NCBI GenBank assembly: GCA_965276785.1
Contig: OZ255629.1
Coordinates: 3,100,001-3,164,000, forward strand
Origin: LMUY01 sp965276785
GTDB lineage: Bacteria; Pseudomonadota; Alphaproteobacteria; Acetobacterales; Acetobacteraceae
DNA length: 64,000 bases
Direction: 5' to 3'
Shown here one piece after another: positions 49,344 through 56,761 of this stretch. Numbering within the stretch: the stretch's first letter is position 1; each line of letters starts with the position of its first letter. The notes beneath the pieces are model-generated. The model was not told where the DNA came from. It ran no database searches and saw only the letters and a list, made by a program, of their open reading frames with translations. The position numbers and the translations under genes were made by a program.

Positions 49344-50495
49344 TCAGACCGTCGCCGCGCTGCCGAGCAGCGCAGTGACCTGGCTCGCGAGGGTTCCGCC
49401 GTTGCCGTGGCATAGCGCCACGTCGCATTGCGGCAGCTGCCGCTCGCCCGCGGCGCCGCGCAGTTGCGTCACCGCCTCGACAATGAGGAACAGGCCGTAC
49501 ATGCCCGGATGCACGCAGGACAGGCCGCCGCCATTGGTGTTCACCGCCAGCCGGCCGCCCGGGGCGATGGCGCCCCCACCCACGAAGCGGCCGCCCTCGC
49601 CCTTGGGGCAGAACCCGAGATCCTCGAGAAATAGGATCGTGTTGATGGTGAAGGCGTCATAGACCATGGCCAGGTCGACGTCGGCCGGCGATAGCCCGGC
49701 CATGGCATAGGCGCGCGGTCCGCTCTCGGATGCCGCGGTGACGGTCAGGTCCGGCATCTGTGCGATGGAGCGGTGCCATTGCGCACCGCCGACCCCCAGC
49801 ATGTAGGCGGGTTTTTGCGGCAGGTCGCAGGCCCGGTCCGACCGCACCAGCACGCAGGCCGCAGCGCCATCGGTGACCAAGCAGCAATCGCGCGCGGTCA
49901 GCGGGTCGCTCACCATGCGGGCGCTGAGAACATCCTCGCGCGACAGTGGGCCGCGCGCGAAGGCATCCGAGTTCAGGTTTGCCCAGGCGCGGGCGGCGAC
50001 CGCCACGTCCGCCAGCATCTCCCGCGTGGTGCCGAACTGGTGCATGTGCCGGGCCGTGGCCAGCGCGTAGGCAGTGATCGGATGGCGCGGACGGTAGGGC
50101 GTTTCGTGCCATACCGGCTCGCTCATCGATACGAGCCGTCCGCCAGCGGTGCGCTGGTTGGAGCCGTAACAGACCAGGGCTGCGTCGCAGAGCCCGGCGT
50201 CGAGCGCCAGGGCGGCCTGCAGCAGGTGCATCTCGAAGCTGGACCCGCCCACGTTGGTCCCATCGAAGAATCGCGGGCGGATGCCGAGGTGGTCCGCGAC
50301 GGTGAGCGTGGGGAAGGCGTGCGTGCTGGTCGCCGCGAAGACGCCGTCGATGTCTGGCAACGAGAGGCCGGCGTCTGCTACAGCCGCGACCGCCGCCTCG
50401 CACATCAGTTCCGTTGCCGACCAGCCTGGCGCTTCGCCCATGCCGGCCGTCGCGATGCCGGCGATGGCGGTCCTGCCGCGAAGCGGGTGGGCCAT
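49344..50495 (-). CDS. Thiolase-superfamily protein lacking the nucleophilic cysteine (probable acyl-CoA aldolase subunit)
   Basis: 383 residues, SCP2-thiolase-like. Where thiolases have Asn-x-x-Cys, this reads GTNVGGSSFEMHL, so the acylated Cys is absent. The C-terminal NTNGGGLSCVHPGMYG (His) and LCHGNGGTLASQ are retained in modified form. Proteins of this kind paired with a DUF35 partner, such as Ltp2 with ChsH2 in steroid side-chain degradation, are retro-aldolases rather than thiolases. The adjacent upstream gene is a DUF35 protein, one base away. Aldolase activity is an inference from these two facts. Confidence 0.8.
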   Translation of the reverse strand: MAHPLRGRTAIAGIATAGMGEAPGWSATELMCEAAVAAVADAGLSLPDIDGVFAATSTHAFPTLTVADHLGIRPRFFDGTNVGGSSFEMHLLQAALALDAGLCDAALVCYGSNQRTAGGRLVSMSEPVWHETPYRPRHPITAYALATARHMHQFGTTREMLADVAVAARAWANLNSDAFARGPLSREDVLSARMVSDPLTARDCCLVTDGAAACVLVRSDRACDLPQKPAYMLGVGGAQWHRSIAQMPDLTVTAASESGPRAYAMAGLSPADVDLAMVYDAFTINTILFLEDLGFCPKGEGGRFVGGGAIAPGGRLAVNTNGGGLSCVHPGMYGLFLIVEAVTQLRGAAGERQLPQCDVALCHGNGGTLASQVTALLGSAATV

Positions 50496-50496
50496 G

Positions 50497-50865
50497 TCAG
50501 GCGTCCGCCGGATTGAACACGACCACCGGTTCCTCCGCCGCCATCGCGATGCGGGCGCGGACCGGGGCGCCGATAGGAAGGGTTTCGACCCCCTCGACCC
50601 GGCTCATCATGCGCGGTCCCTCGGCCAGGTCGATCAGCGCCACGTTGTAGGCGCCGTCCCGCGAGCGGTTCACGGTGATCGAGTGGACGGTTCCCAGTCC
50701 CGACGCCTCCACCCATTCCAGATCCTGCTCACCCGTGCCGGGTGCGGCTACTCGCGGATAGAAGACGTGGCGGCCGGTCGAGCGGCTCCGCTGGATCATG
50801 AAACGGCCGGCACGCAGGTGGGCGAGGTATTCCGCTTCGGGACCCGCCTGTCCGTTGTCGTTCAT
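50497..50865 (-). CDS. DUF35 OB-fold protein, zinc ribbon lost
   Basis: 122 residues. The C-terminal OB-fold pattern is VHSITVNRSRDGAYNVALID and GAPVRARI. The N-terminal rubredoxin-like zinc ribbon expected before it, with two CxxC pairs, is present only as sequence without cysteines (RHVFYPRVAAP). DUF35 partners support thiolase-fold enzymes and bind acyl-CoA. First gene of the minus-strand catabolic operon and directly upstream of the Cys-less thiolase homologue. Confidence 0.82.
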   Translation of the reverse strand: MNDNGQAGPEAEYLAHLRAGRFMIQRSRSTGRHVFYPRVAAPGTGEQDLEWVEASGLGTVHSITVNRSRDGAYNVALIDLAEGPRMMSRVEGVETLPIGAPVRARIAMAAEEPVVVFNPADA

Positions 50866-50899
50866 TGCCGTTATCTTCCCTTGTTGGCAGGTAACATAT

Positions 50900-50948
50900 C
50901 TTCCGAATGCAGGAATGCAATCCGACTTCTGAATGGACCTTCCGATTC
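50900..50948. promoter_or_regulatory. Candidate operator: 13-base phased repeats upstream of the catabolic operon
   Basis: CTTCCGAATG (50900), CTTCTGAATG (50926) and CTTCCGATTC (50939) lie 26 and 13 bases apart. GAATGCA occurs twice between them (50905 and 50913). The array is in the 104-base gap between the DUF35 gene and the IclR gene, where the operon promoter should be. IclR or another regulator could bind it; no evidence beyond the repeats. Confidence 0.4.
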
Positions 50949-50969
50949 GCTACCGTTGGGCGACTTGGT

Positions 50970-51797
50970 TCAGCCGGATAGCGAGGGTCGGACCGGGAAG
51001 AGCGAGTTGCCGACTGTTCCAGCAAGGTCCTTTAGGTCGCGCCCGAGATCGGCGAGACGTTCAGGCGATTGCTGGCCGGATATGGATACGCCGCTGAACC
51101 CAAACCGGGGACGCCGCTCGGCATCGACGACCAGGGCGGCGACGACGCTCAGGCCGCGGAACAACCGGCCATCGTCGAGCGCCCAGCCGGCTCGGCGTGT
51201 CTGGGCGACCTGGGCCTGGTATTCCGAAAAGGCGAGCGGCGTTTGCCATCGCAGGCCGGCGAAGCGGCGCCGGAGTTCCGCCGCCGGAAGTTGCACTTCC
51301 GCGGCGACACACCGGCCGATCGCGCCCGCCAAAAGGGGTAGACGATAACCAGCAGTGATTTCAACCCGGATCCCGGTTGGGCTGTGTGCGCGGTCGATCA
51401 GCACGAGATGGTTGTCGTCCGTCACGCGCCACAGCAGGATCAGGGTCTCGTAATTCAGCGCGAGCCGCTCGAGCTCAGGGCGGATCAGCTCAGCATGGCT
51501 GATGCCGACCAGCCCTACGCTCAACTCAGCCAGGGCCAAGCCCAGCGAGTAGGTCTTGTCGCTCGTGTTGAACGACGCGAACCGTGCGCGGACTAAGGTC
51601 CGCAGGATATTGAAGCAGGTGCTCGTGCTGATCTTGGTGCCGCGAGCAACGGCGGCCACGCCCACGGGAGACGTGCTCGCCGCAAGGTATTGCAGGATTT
51701 GGAGGGCGTTTACGACGGCCCCGACATCCCGCTGCGCGCTCGGCTTGTCGGGGTCACCGGCGGACTGCAATGCTGCGCTCAGAACGGCGTTCCCCAT
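50970..51797 (-). CDS. IclR-family transcriptional regulator
   Basis: 275 residues from ATG 51797 (285 from ATG 51827). A winged helix-turn-helix at about residues 26-85 includes VGAVVNALQILQYLA and STSTCFNILRTLV. The effector domain has SHAELIRPELERLA, ITAGYRLPLLAGAIGRCVAAE and a C-terminal SVVAALVVD. IclR proteins usually control adjacent catabolic genes in response to pathway acids. It lies between the minus operon and the divergent 3-hydroxyisobutyrate dehydrogenase-like gene. Neither start has a good ribosome site. Confidence 0.87.
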   Translation of the reverse strand: MGNAVLSAALQSAGDPDKPSAQRDVGAVVNALQILQYLAASTSPVGVAAVARGTKISTSTCFNILRTLVRARFASFNTSDKTYSLGLALAELSVGLVGISHAELIRPELERLALNYETLILLWRVTDDNHLVLIDRAHSPTGIRVEITAGYRLPLLAGAIGRCVAAEVQLPAAELRRRFAGLRWQTPLAFSEYQAQVAQTRRAGWALDDGRLFRGLSVVAALVVDAERRPRFGFSGVSISGQQSPERLADLGRDLKDLAGTVGNSLFPVRPSLSG

Positions 51798-51831
51798 AAT
51801 GCAAGGGCCAATCGCCCTCTCGCGCATTATG
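51795..51831. promoter_or_regulatory. Inverted repeat over the IclR gene start
   Basis: CATAATGC (51795-51802) and GCATTATG (51824-51831) are perfect inverted copies separated by 21 bases. Each arm contains one of the two possible IclR start codons. The repeat lies in the narrow divergent gap to the next plus-strand gene, so it could be an autoregulatory operator acting on both directions. Confidence 0.4.
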
Positions 51832-51869
51832 GCAGATGGCGGGGATGTTTCACAGCGAGGCCGGGCGCC

Positions 51870-52796
51870 ATGGCGGGATTAATGCAGGTGGGGTTTATCG
51901 GACTGGGCCAGATGGGCCGTCCCATGGCCGAGCGGCTCCTCTGCCCCGAGCTGTCGCTCCACGTGTTCGACCCCGATGTCGCCGCCATGGAACGGTTGAC
52001 CATCCTCGGCGCCGCCGGCCGCCCCGACCCGGCATCCATCGCGAATGCCGCGGTCTTGGTCCTCTCCTGCCTGCCCAGCCCGATGGTTAGCGAGGCGGTG
52101 GCACTTGGACCGAACGGCATCGTCAGGGGTCAGGCGGTCCGCACGTATGTCGAGATGTCAACCATCGGACGCCGCACGGTCGGCCGGATCGCCGACGGGC
52201 TTGCCGAACGCGGCATCGGGCTGCTCGACGCGCCCATCAGCGGAGGGCCACCGGGCGCCAGGGCCGGCACGCTCGCCATCATGGCGTCCGGCTCGGACGA
52301 CGACCTGCGCCGGGCCGAGCCTGCGCTGCGGCGCATCGGACGGTCGATCCATCGTGTGGGCCAGCGCCCTGGGCTCGGTCAGGCGATGAAGCTGGTCAAC
52401 AACCTGGTCGTCGCGGCAAACATGGCCTCCACCTTCGAGGCCCTGGTGCTGGGCTCCGCGGCCGGCCTCGACCCGCAGGCGATGACCGATGTACTGAATG
52501 CCAGCACGGGGCGCAGCATGGTGAGTGCCGAGATGGTGCCGAACAGCATCTTGAACGGGCGTTTCAACTTCGGCGCCACCATCGCCATCATGGAGAAGGA
52601 TGTTGCGCTAGGCCTCGCCGAGGCGGCAGAGCCGGATATACCGCTGCACGTACTGACGGAATCGGCACGCCTATGGCGTTCCGCCCTGGATGATGGGCGA
52701 GGAGCGGAGGACATCACCGCGCTCATCTGCCGGATGGAGCAGAGTGCCGGGATCATGGTCCGAAGCACCGATCCTTCATGCGGTTCAGATCGGTGA
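51870..52796 (+). CDS. 3-hydroxyisobutyrate dehydrogenase-family NAD(P) oxidoreductase
   Basis: 308 residues. The N-terminal Rossmann is VGFIGLGQMGRPMAERLL. The substrate loop is DAPISGGPPGARAGTLAIM, and the catalytic Lys is in AMKLVNNLVVAAN. Beta-hydroxyacid dehydrogenases of this group oxidise 3-hydroxyisobutyrate, tartronate semialdehyde or similar acids. Start 51870 or the in-frame ATG at 51882 are both possible. It is divergent from iclR, and its end overlaps the convergent enoyl-CoA hydratase-like gene by 12 bases. Substrate unknown. Confidence 0.85.
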   Translation: MAGLMQVGFIGLGQMGRPMAERLLCPELSLHVFDPDVAAMERLTILGAAGRPDPASIANAAVLVLSCLPSPMVSEAVALGPNGIVRGQAVRTYVEMSTIGRRTVGRIADGLAERGIGLLDAPISGGPPGARAGTLAIMASGSDDDLRRAEPALRRIGRSIHRVGQRPGLGQAMKLVNNLVVAANMASTFEALVLGSAAGLDPQAMTDVLNASTGRSMVSAEMVPNSILNGRFNFGATIAIMEKDVALGLAEAAEPDIPLHVLTESARLWRSALDDGRGAEDITALICRMEQSAGIMVRSTDPSCGSDR

Positions 52797-53600
52797 GTCG
52801 GGCCTGAACGCCGGTTTGCGCTTGTCCCGGTGGGACGCAAGCCCCTCCCGCACGTCGGGACCGCCGAACCCCATGAACTCCATCGCCAGGGAGGCGTCGA
52901 AGGTGGGCCCGGCCTGCCGCAACCAATTGTTCAGGGCATACTTGGTCCAGCGAATGGCGGTCTGCGCGCCGTCGGCCAGGCGACCCGCGATTTCGACGGC
53001 CCGGACGTCCAGGGCGTCGTCGGCCGGGGCCTCCGTGATCAGACCGATCCGTTCGGCCTCGGCGCCCAGCAGCGGCTCGCAGGTAAGCAGGTAGTATTTC
53101 GCTTTCGCCATGCCGCACAGCAGCGGCCAGATCATCGCCGCGTGATCGCCGGCGGCCACGCCCAGCCGGGTATGGCCATCGAGGATCCTGCAATCCGGGG
53201 TCGCCAGCGACACGTCCGCAAGTAGCCCGCACACCAGGCCGGCCCCCACCGCGACGCCCCGCATCGCGCTCACCACGGGCTTGGAGCAGTTAATGACGTT
53301 ATAGACGAGGTCGCGCGCTTCCTTCCAGCCGCGGGCGCGGGACTCGAAGTCGTCGATGTGCGCCTGCACGAGCGAGAAGTCGCCGCCGGCGGAGAAGGTG
53401 CGGCCGGCGCCAGTCAGCACGATGGCGTTGGCGTCTTTGTCAGAATCCACGTCCCGCCACACTTCTACGAGCTCCCGATGCATCACACTGTCAGCCGTGT
53501 TCATTTCGCCATGGTCCATCATGATCCGCAGGACGCGCGGGCGCGGCCGGTCGAACCGGAGCCGCTGGTAGCCATCGTAGCGACTGGTTTCGTTGCCCAT
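52785..53600 (-). CDS. Enoyl-CoA hydratase/isomerase-family protein
   Basis: 271 residues, crotonase fold. The oxyanion-hole segments are LTGAGRTFSAGGDFSLVQAH and RGVAVGAGLVCGLLADVSLA. At the positions where hydratases carry their two catalytic glutamates it has GLVCG and AAGDHAA, so simple hydration is doubtful. Isomerase, hydrolase or C-C lyase chemistry is possible. Start 53600 has GGAGA ahead of the ATG; the longer frame to 53675 has no ribosome site. It lies between two plus-strand genes and probably has its own promoter. Confidence 0.85.
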   Translation of the reverse strand: MGNETSRYDGYQRLRFDRPRPRVLRIMMDHGEMNTADSVMHRELVEVWRDVDSDKDANAIVLTGAGRTFSAGGDFSLVQAHIDDFESRARGWKEARDLVYNVINCSKPVVSAMRGVAVGAGLVCGLLADVSLATPDCRILDGHTRLGVAAGDHAAMIWPLLCGMAKAKYYLLTCEPLLGAEAERIGLITEAPADDALDVRAVEIAGRLADGAQTAIRWTKYALNNWLRQAGPTFDASLAMEFMGFGGPDVREGLASHRDKRKPAFRPDSPI

Positions 53601-53683
53601 TGAATGTCTCCGCGCTCCGATGGTGGCGATCCTACAGCGGGCACGCAGTCCCGCAACCTGCCTGCGGTCGCTCAAACACGAAA

Positions 53684-53698
53684 TTCGCGCGAACGTTC
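53684..53698. promoter_or_regulatory. Overlapping palindromes upstream of the amidase gene
   Basis: TTCGCGCGAA (53684-53693) and GAACGTTC (53691-53698) are perfect overlapping palindromes in the 257-base gap between divergent genes. This could be a regulator site for either gene. Nothing else in the gap was recognised, although GGGAGG before 53858 is a clear ribosome site. Confidence 0.25.
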
Positions 53699-53857
53699 AT
53701 TTTGAGTTTTCACTATCAGGAATGGCATGCTACCGTCGGCATTATGCACGGGCTGAGCTTGGAGCCGTGTTTCCACCGCCGCATCGAGTAGCCCATAAAA
53801 CCATAAGCCACCCCGCGCCCCTGGGCGCGAAAGGGGTCAAGAACGGGAGGACCTGAC

Positions 53858-55402
53858 ATGGTGACAGAAACATCTGCGAGTCCGGGCGAGTGTCCCGATC
53901 TTACAATGATAACGCTTAATCGTCGCGCCGTCCTTGCAGGCCTCGCCGCGGCAGTCAGCGCACCACTGCTGGCTTCAGCCGCGCGGGCCGAGGCTGACCC
54001 GGCCTGGCCGACAAACTTGACCGCGATCGAGGCGTCTGTCCGTATTCGGAATGGCGATTTGACTGCGGAAGGTTATGCCGCAGCCCTGCTTTACCGTGCT
54101 TCTCGGGTCCACGCCCTCGATATTTTCATTTCCGGAACCGCGCAGGCACTGCTGGAAGCAGCCCGCGCGATCGATCTACGCCGCCAGCATGGCGGCCGGC
54201 TGGGTGCCTTGGCGGGCGTGCCCCTGATCGTCAAAGACAACATAGACACGGCCGCGTTCCCCACTACCGCGGGAACGCCCGCGCTGGCGAACAACCGGCC
54301 GACCAGTGATGCCCCAGCGCTAGCGGCACTATTCCGGGCAGATGCGTTGCTGTTCGGCAAGGCCAACATGCACGAGTTGGCTTTTGGGGTGACGAGCGAC
54401 AACGCCGCTTACGGGGCGGTTCACAATCCATACGCGTTCGACCGCATACCCGGGGGCAGCAGCGGAGGGACGGCAGCGGGTGTCGCCGCGCGCGTTTCGC
54501 CGGCTGGCCTTGGGACCGATACCGGAGGCTCCGTCCGGATTCCAGCTTCGGCCAGCGGCGTGGTTGGGTTCCGGCCATCGACCGGGCGATACCCGCAAGG
54601 CGGCATCGTCCCATTTAGTCACACCCGGGATACGATCGGGCCGATTACGCGACGGGTGTCGGATGCGGCGCTACTGGACGCAGTGCTGACCAACCAGGCG
54701 ATGCCCAGGGCACGTCGGCTCGAGGGACTCCGGCTCGGGTTGCCGCGCTCGTATTTTTGGTCCGATCTTGATCCGGAGACCGAGGCCGTGGCGAACGAGG
54801 CCGTGATCCGGCTTCAGCACGCCGGCGTCGTGATAGTCGAGGTGGATTTGCCTGGTCTACAGCCTCTTCTTGATGGCATTGCGCCTATGCTTCCCTATGA
54901 GGCAATTGTCGACTTACGAGCTTACCTCAATCAGTCCAATACCGGACTGAGCGTCGAGCAATTGGTTGCACAGATTGCCAGCCCCGACGTCAAACAAGGT
55001 TATGAGTTCTTTCTAAGCAGCCCTCCTGCCTATGCCTCCTATACCGCTGCCATCAGTTACTATAGACCCATGCTGCAGGCTCTGTATGCGAACTGCTTCG
55101 CAAGCAATGCAATCGAGGCCTTATGCTTCCCGCCCCTTCCGATCACCGCACCGCTGATTGGGCAGGCGAACGTCCGCCTCGGCGGCACGGATACGCCGGT
55201 CATGTCGGCTTATTTCCACAATGAAAATCCCGGCTCCGCTGCGGGACAACCCGGCCTGGTGTTGCCGGCCGGCTTGTCCCGATCTGGTTTGCCGGTCGGG
55301 TTCGAACTCGACGGCCCAATCGGCAGCGACACGAACCTTCTCGAAATAGGCATGGCATGCGAGGCGGTGCTCCAGCCGGTCCCGAGACCGCCTTCATACT
55401 AG
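53858..55402 (+). CDS. Tat-exported amidase (amidase signature family)
   Basis: 514 residues. The N-terminus has a twin-arginine signal (NRRAVLAGLAAAVSAPLLA, cleavage near ARAEA), so the enzyme is probably periplasmic. The Ser-cisSer-Lys triad is visible: VKDNID (Lys), GTDTGGSVRIPAS (cis-Ser) and GGSSGGTAAG (nucleophile). It hydrolyses an amide to acid and ammonia. Start 53858 has GGGAGG; an in-frame ATG at 53906 would shorten the signal n-region. A periplasmic amidase followed by a binding protein and an acyl-CoA synthetase suggests that amide hydrolysis comes before uptake and activation. Confidence 0.88.
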   Translation: MVTETSASPGECPDLTMITLNRRAVLAGLAAAVSAPLLASAARAEADPAWPTNLTAIEASVRIRNGDLTAEGYAAALLYRASRVHALDIFISGTAQALLEAARAIDLRRQHGGRLGALAGVPLIVKDNIDTAAFPTTAGTPALANNRPTSDAPALAALFRADALLFGKANMHELAFGVTSDNAAYGAVHNPYAFDRIPGGSSGGTAAGVAARVSPAGLGTDTGGSVRIPASASGVVGFRPSTGRYPQGGIVPFSHTRDTIGPITRRVSDAALLDAVLTNQAMPRARRLEGLRLGLPRSYFWSDLDPETEAVANEAVIRLQHAGVVIVEVDLPGLQPLLDGIAPMLPYEAIVDLRAYLNQSNTGLSVEQLVAQIASPDVKQGYEFFLSSPPAYASYTAAISYYRPMLQALYANCFASNAIEALCFPPLPITAPLIGQANVRLGGTDTPVMSAYFHNENPGSAAGQPGLVLPAGLSRSGLPVGFELDGPIGSDTNLLEIGMACEAVLQPVPRPPSY

Positions 55403-55534
55403 CCCTAATCTCCAAGTCGCAGTTACGGCCGCCTCGCCCTCCCTGGTTTATTTGCATCATGGAACGTCGGACTAGGTTGAGAGCCACGACTAGCGACTCT
55501 CCTACACGGCAGGAAACGCGGAGTCGGACATAAT

Positions 55535-56725
55535 ATGCTCGTCAAACCACTCTCCTTTGCGGCCGGCTTTGCCGTTCTCCACCTTCTTGCGGTTGCGGCC
55601 ATGGCACAGCCGACGGTGAAAATCGGCGTGCTGACCGACATGAGTTCCTCCTATGCCGATTACGGTGGTCCGGGCTCGGTCATTGCCGCCAAGATGGCGG
55701 TCGCGGATAGCAGTATGGCGGACAAGGTGCAGGTCGTTTCCGCCGACACGCTCAACAAGCCTGACAACGCCTCCGCGTTGGCCCATCAATGGTTCTCGGA
55801 AGGTGTTGACGCAATCTTCGACGTTCCGACCTCCAGCGTCGCGCTTGCCGTAAACGGTGAAGCCGGCAGGTCGCACAAGCTTGTCTTCTTCAGTACCACG
55901 ATCAATGACCGGATCACCGGAGATCAGTGCAATGGATACGGCCTCGCCTGGGTCTGGAACACCTATTCTGTTGGACGCGCCGAAGCCCTTTCGCTGCTGA
56001 AAGCCGGCAAGGACACTTGGTTCGTCATCACGCCGGACGGCGCGGCGGGAACTGCGTTGGAACAAACCGCCCGTCAGGCGGCGACAAACAATGGTGGCCG
56101 CATCTTGGGTGCAGTACACCACCCCATAGGTGTCGAGGATTGGTCGTCGTATCTGCTGCAAGCGCAGGCGTCCGGCGCCAAGGCTGTCCTATTCGGCTCA
56201 GGCGGCGCTGACTTAGTCAGCGGCTTGAAACAGGCTCGTGAGTTTGGGCTGCCGCAATCCGGCATCGCGATCGGTGTCATGTATGCCGTCATTACTGACG
56301 TGCACTCGCTGGGGCTCGAAGCGATGCAGGGATTAAACATCGTGACAGCGTTTTACTGGGACCGTGATGACCAGTCTCGCGCGTTCAGCAAGCGTTTCCT
56401 GGCCCTGCATGGTAAGATGCCGACCATGTTCCAAGCCGGTGTCTACTCCGCAGTTCTCGAATACCTGAAGGCGGTGCAGACGACGGGATCGACTGACGCA
56501 GACACGGTGCGGTCCTACATGCTGCGTACGCCGATGGATGATGTCTTCCTGAAGCACGGCAAGCTGCTGCCAAATGGTCAGATGCTGCATGACATGCTGC
56601 TTGCCCGGATCAAAACACCGGCTGAGTCGCATTATCCATGGGACTACTACGACCTCACCGGCATCGTTCCGGGAGACGAAGCCTTCCTCAAGCTCGCGGA
56701 CAGTGGCTGTCCGCTCCGGAAATGA
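55535..56725 (+). CDS. ABC transporter substrate-binding protein (branched-chain amino acid type)
   Basis: 396 residues with a Sec signal peptide (LSFAAGFAVLHLLAVAAMAQ). The mature start VKIGVLTDMSSSYADYGGPG is characteristic of the Leu/Ile/Val-binding (Peripla_BP_6) family. Paralogues in proteobacteria bind aromatic acids, amides or urea. No permease or ATPase gene is in the window, so the transporter is incomplete here. It follows the amidase by 132 bases. Confidence 0.88.
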   Translation: MLVKPLSFAAGFAVLHLLAVAAMAQPTVKIGVLTDMSSSYADYGGPGSVIAAKMAVADSSMADKVQVVSADTLNKPDNASALAHQWFSEGVDAIFDVPTSSVALAVNGEAGRSHKLVFFSTTINDRITGDQCNGYGLAWVWNTYSVGRAEALSLLKAGKDTWFVITPDGAAGTALEQTARQAATNNGGRILGAVHHPIGVEDWSSYLLQAQASGAKAVLFGSGGADLVSGLKQAREFGLPQSGIAIGVMYAVITDVHSLGLEAMQGLNIVTAFYWDRDDQSRAFSKRFLALHGKMPTMFQAGVYSAVLEYLKAVQTTGSTDADTVRSYMLRTPMDDVFLKHGKLLPNGQMLHDMLLARIKTPAESHYPWDYYDLTGIVPGDEAFLKLADSGCPLRK

Positions 56726-56761
56726 CGCAAACCTTTACACCGTTGCGGGAGCGTTGAGCTC

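Noticed and set aside
53593..53856. 87-codon frame between the enoyl-CoA hydratase-like and amidase genes
   Set aside because: No ribosome site, low-complexity content, and it spans the expected divergent promoter region.
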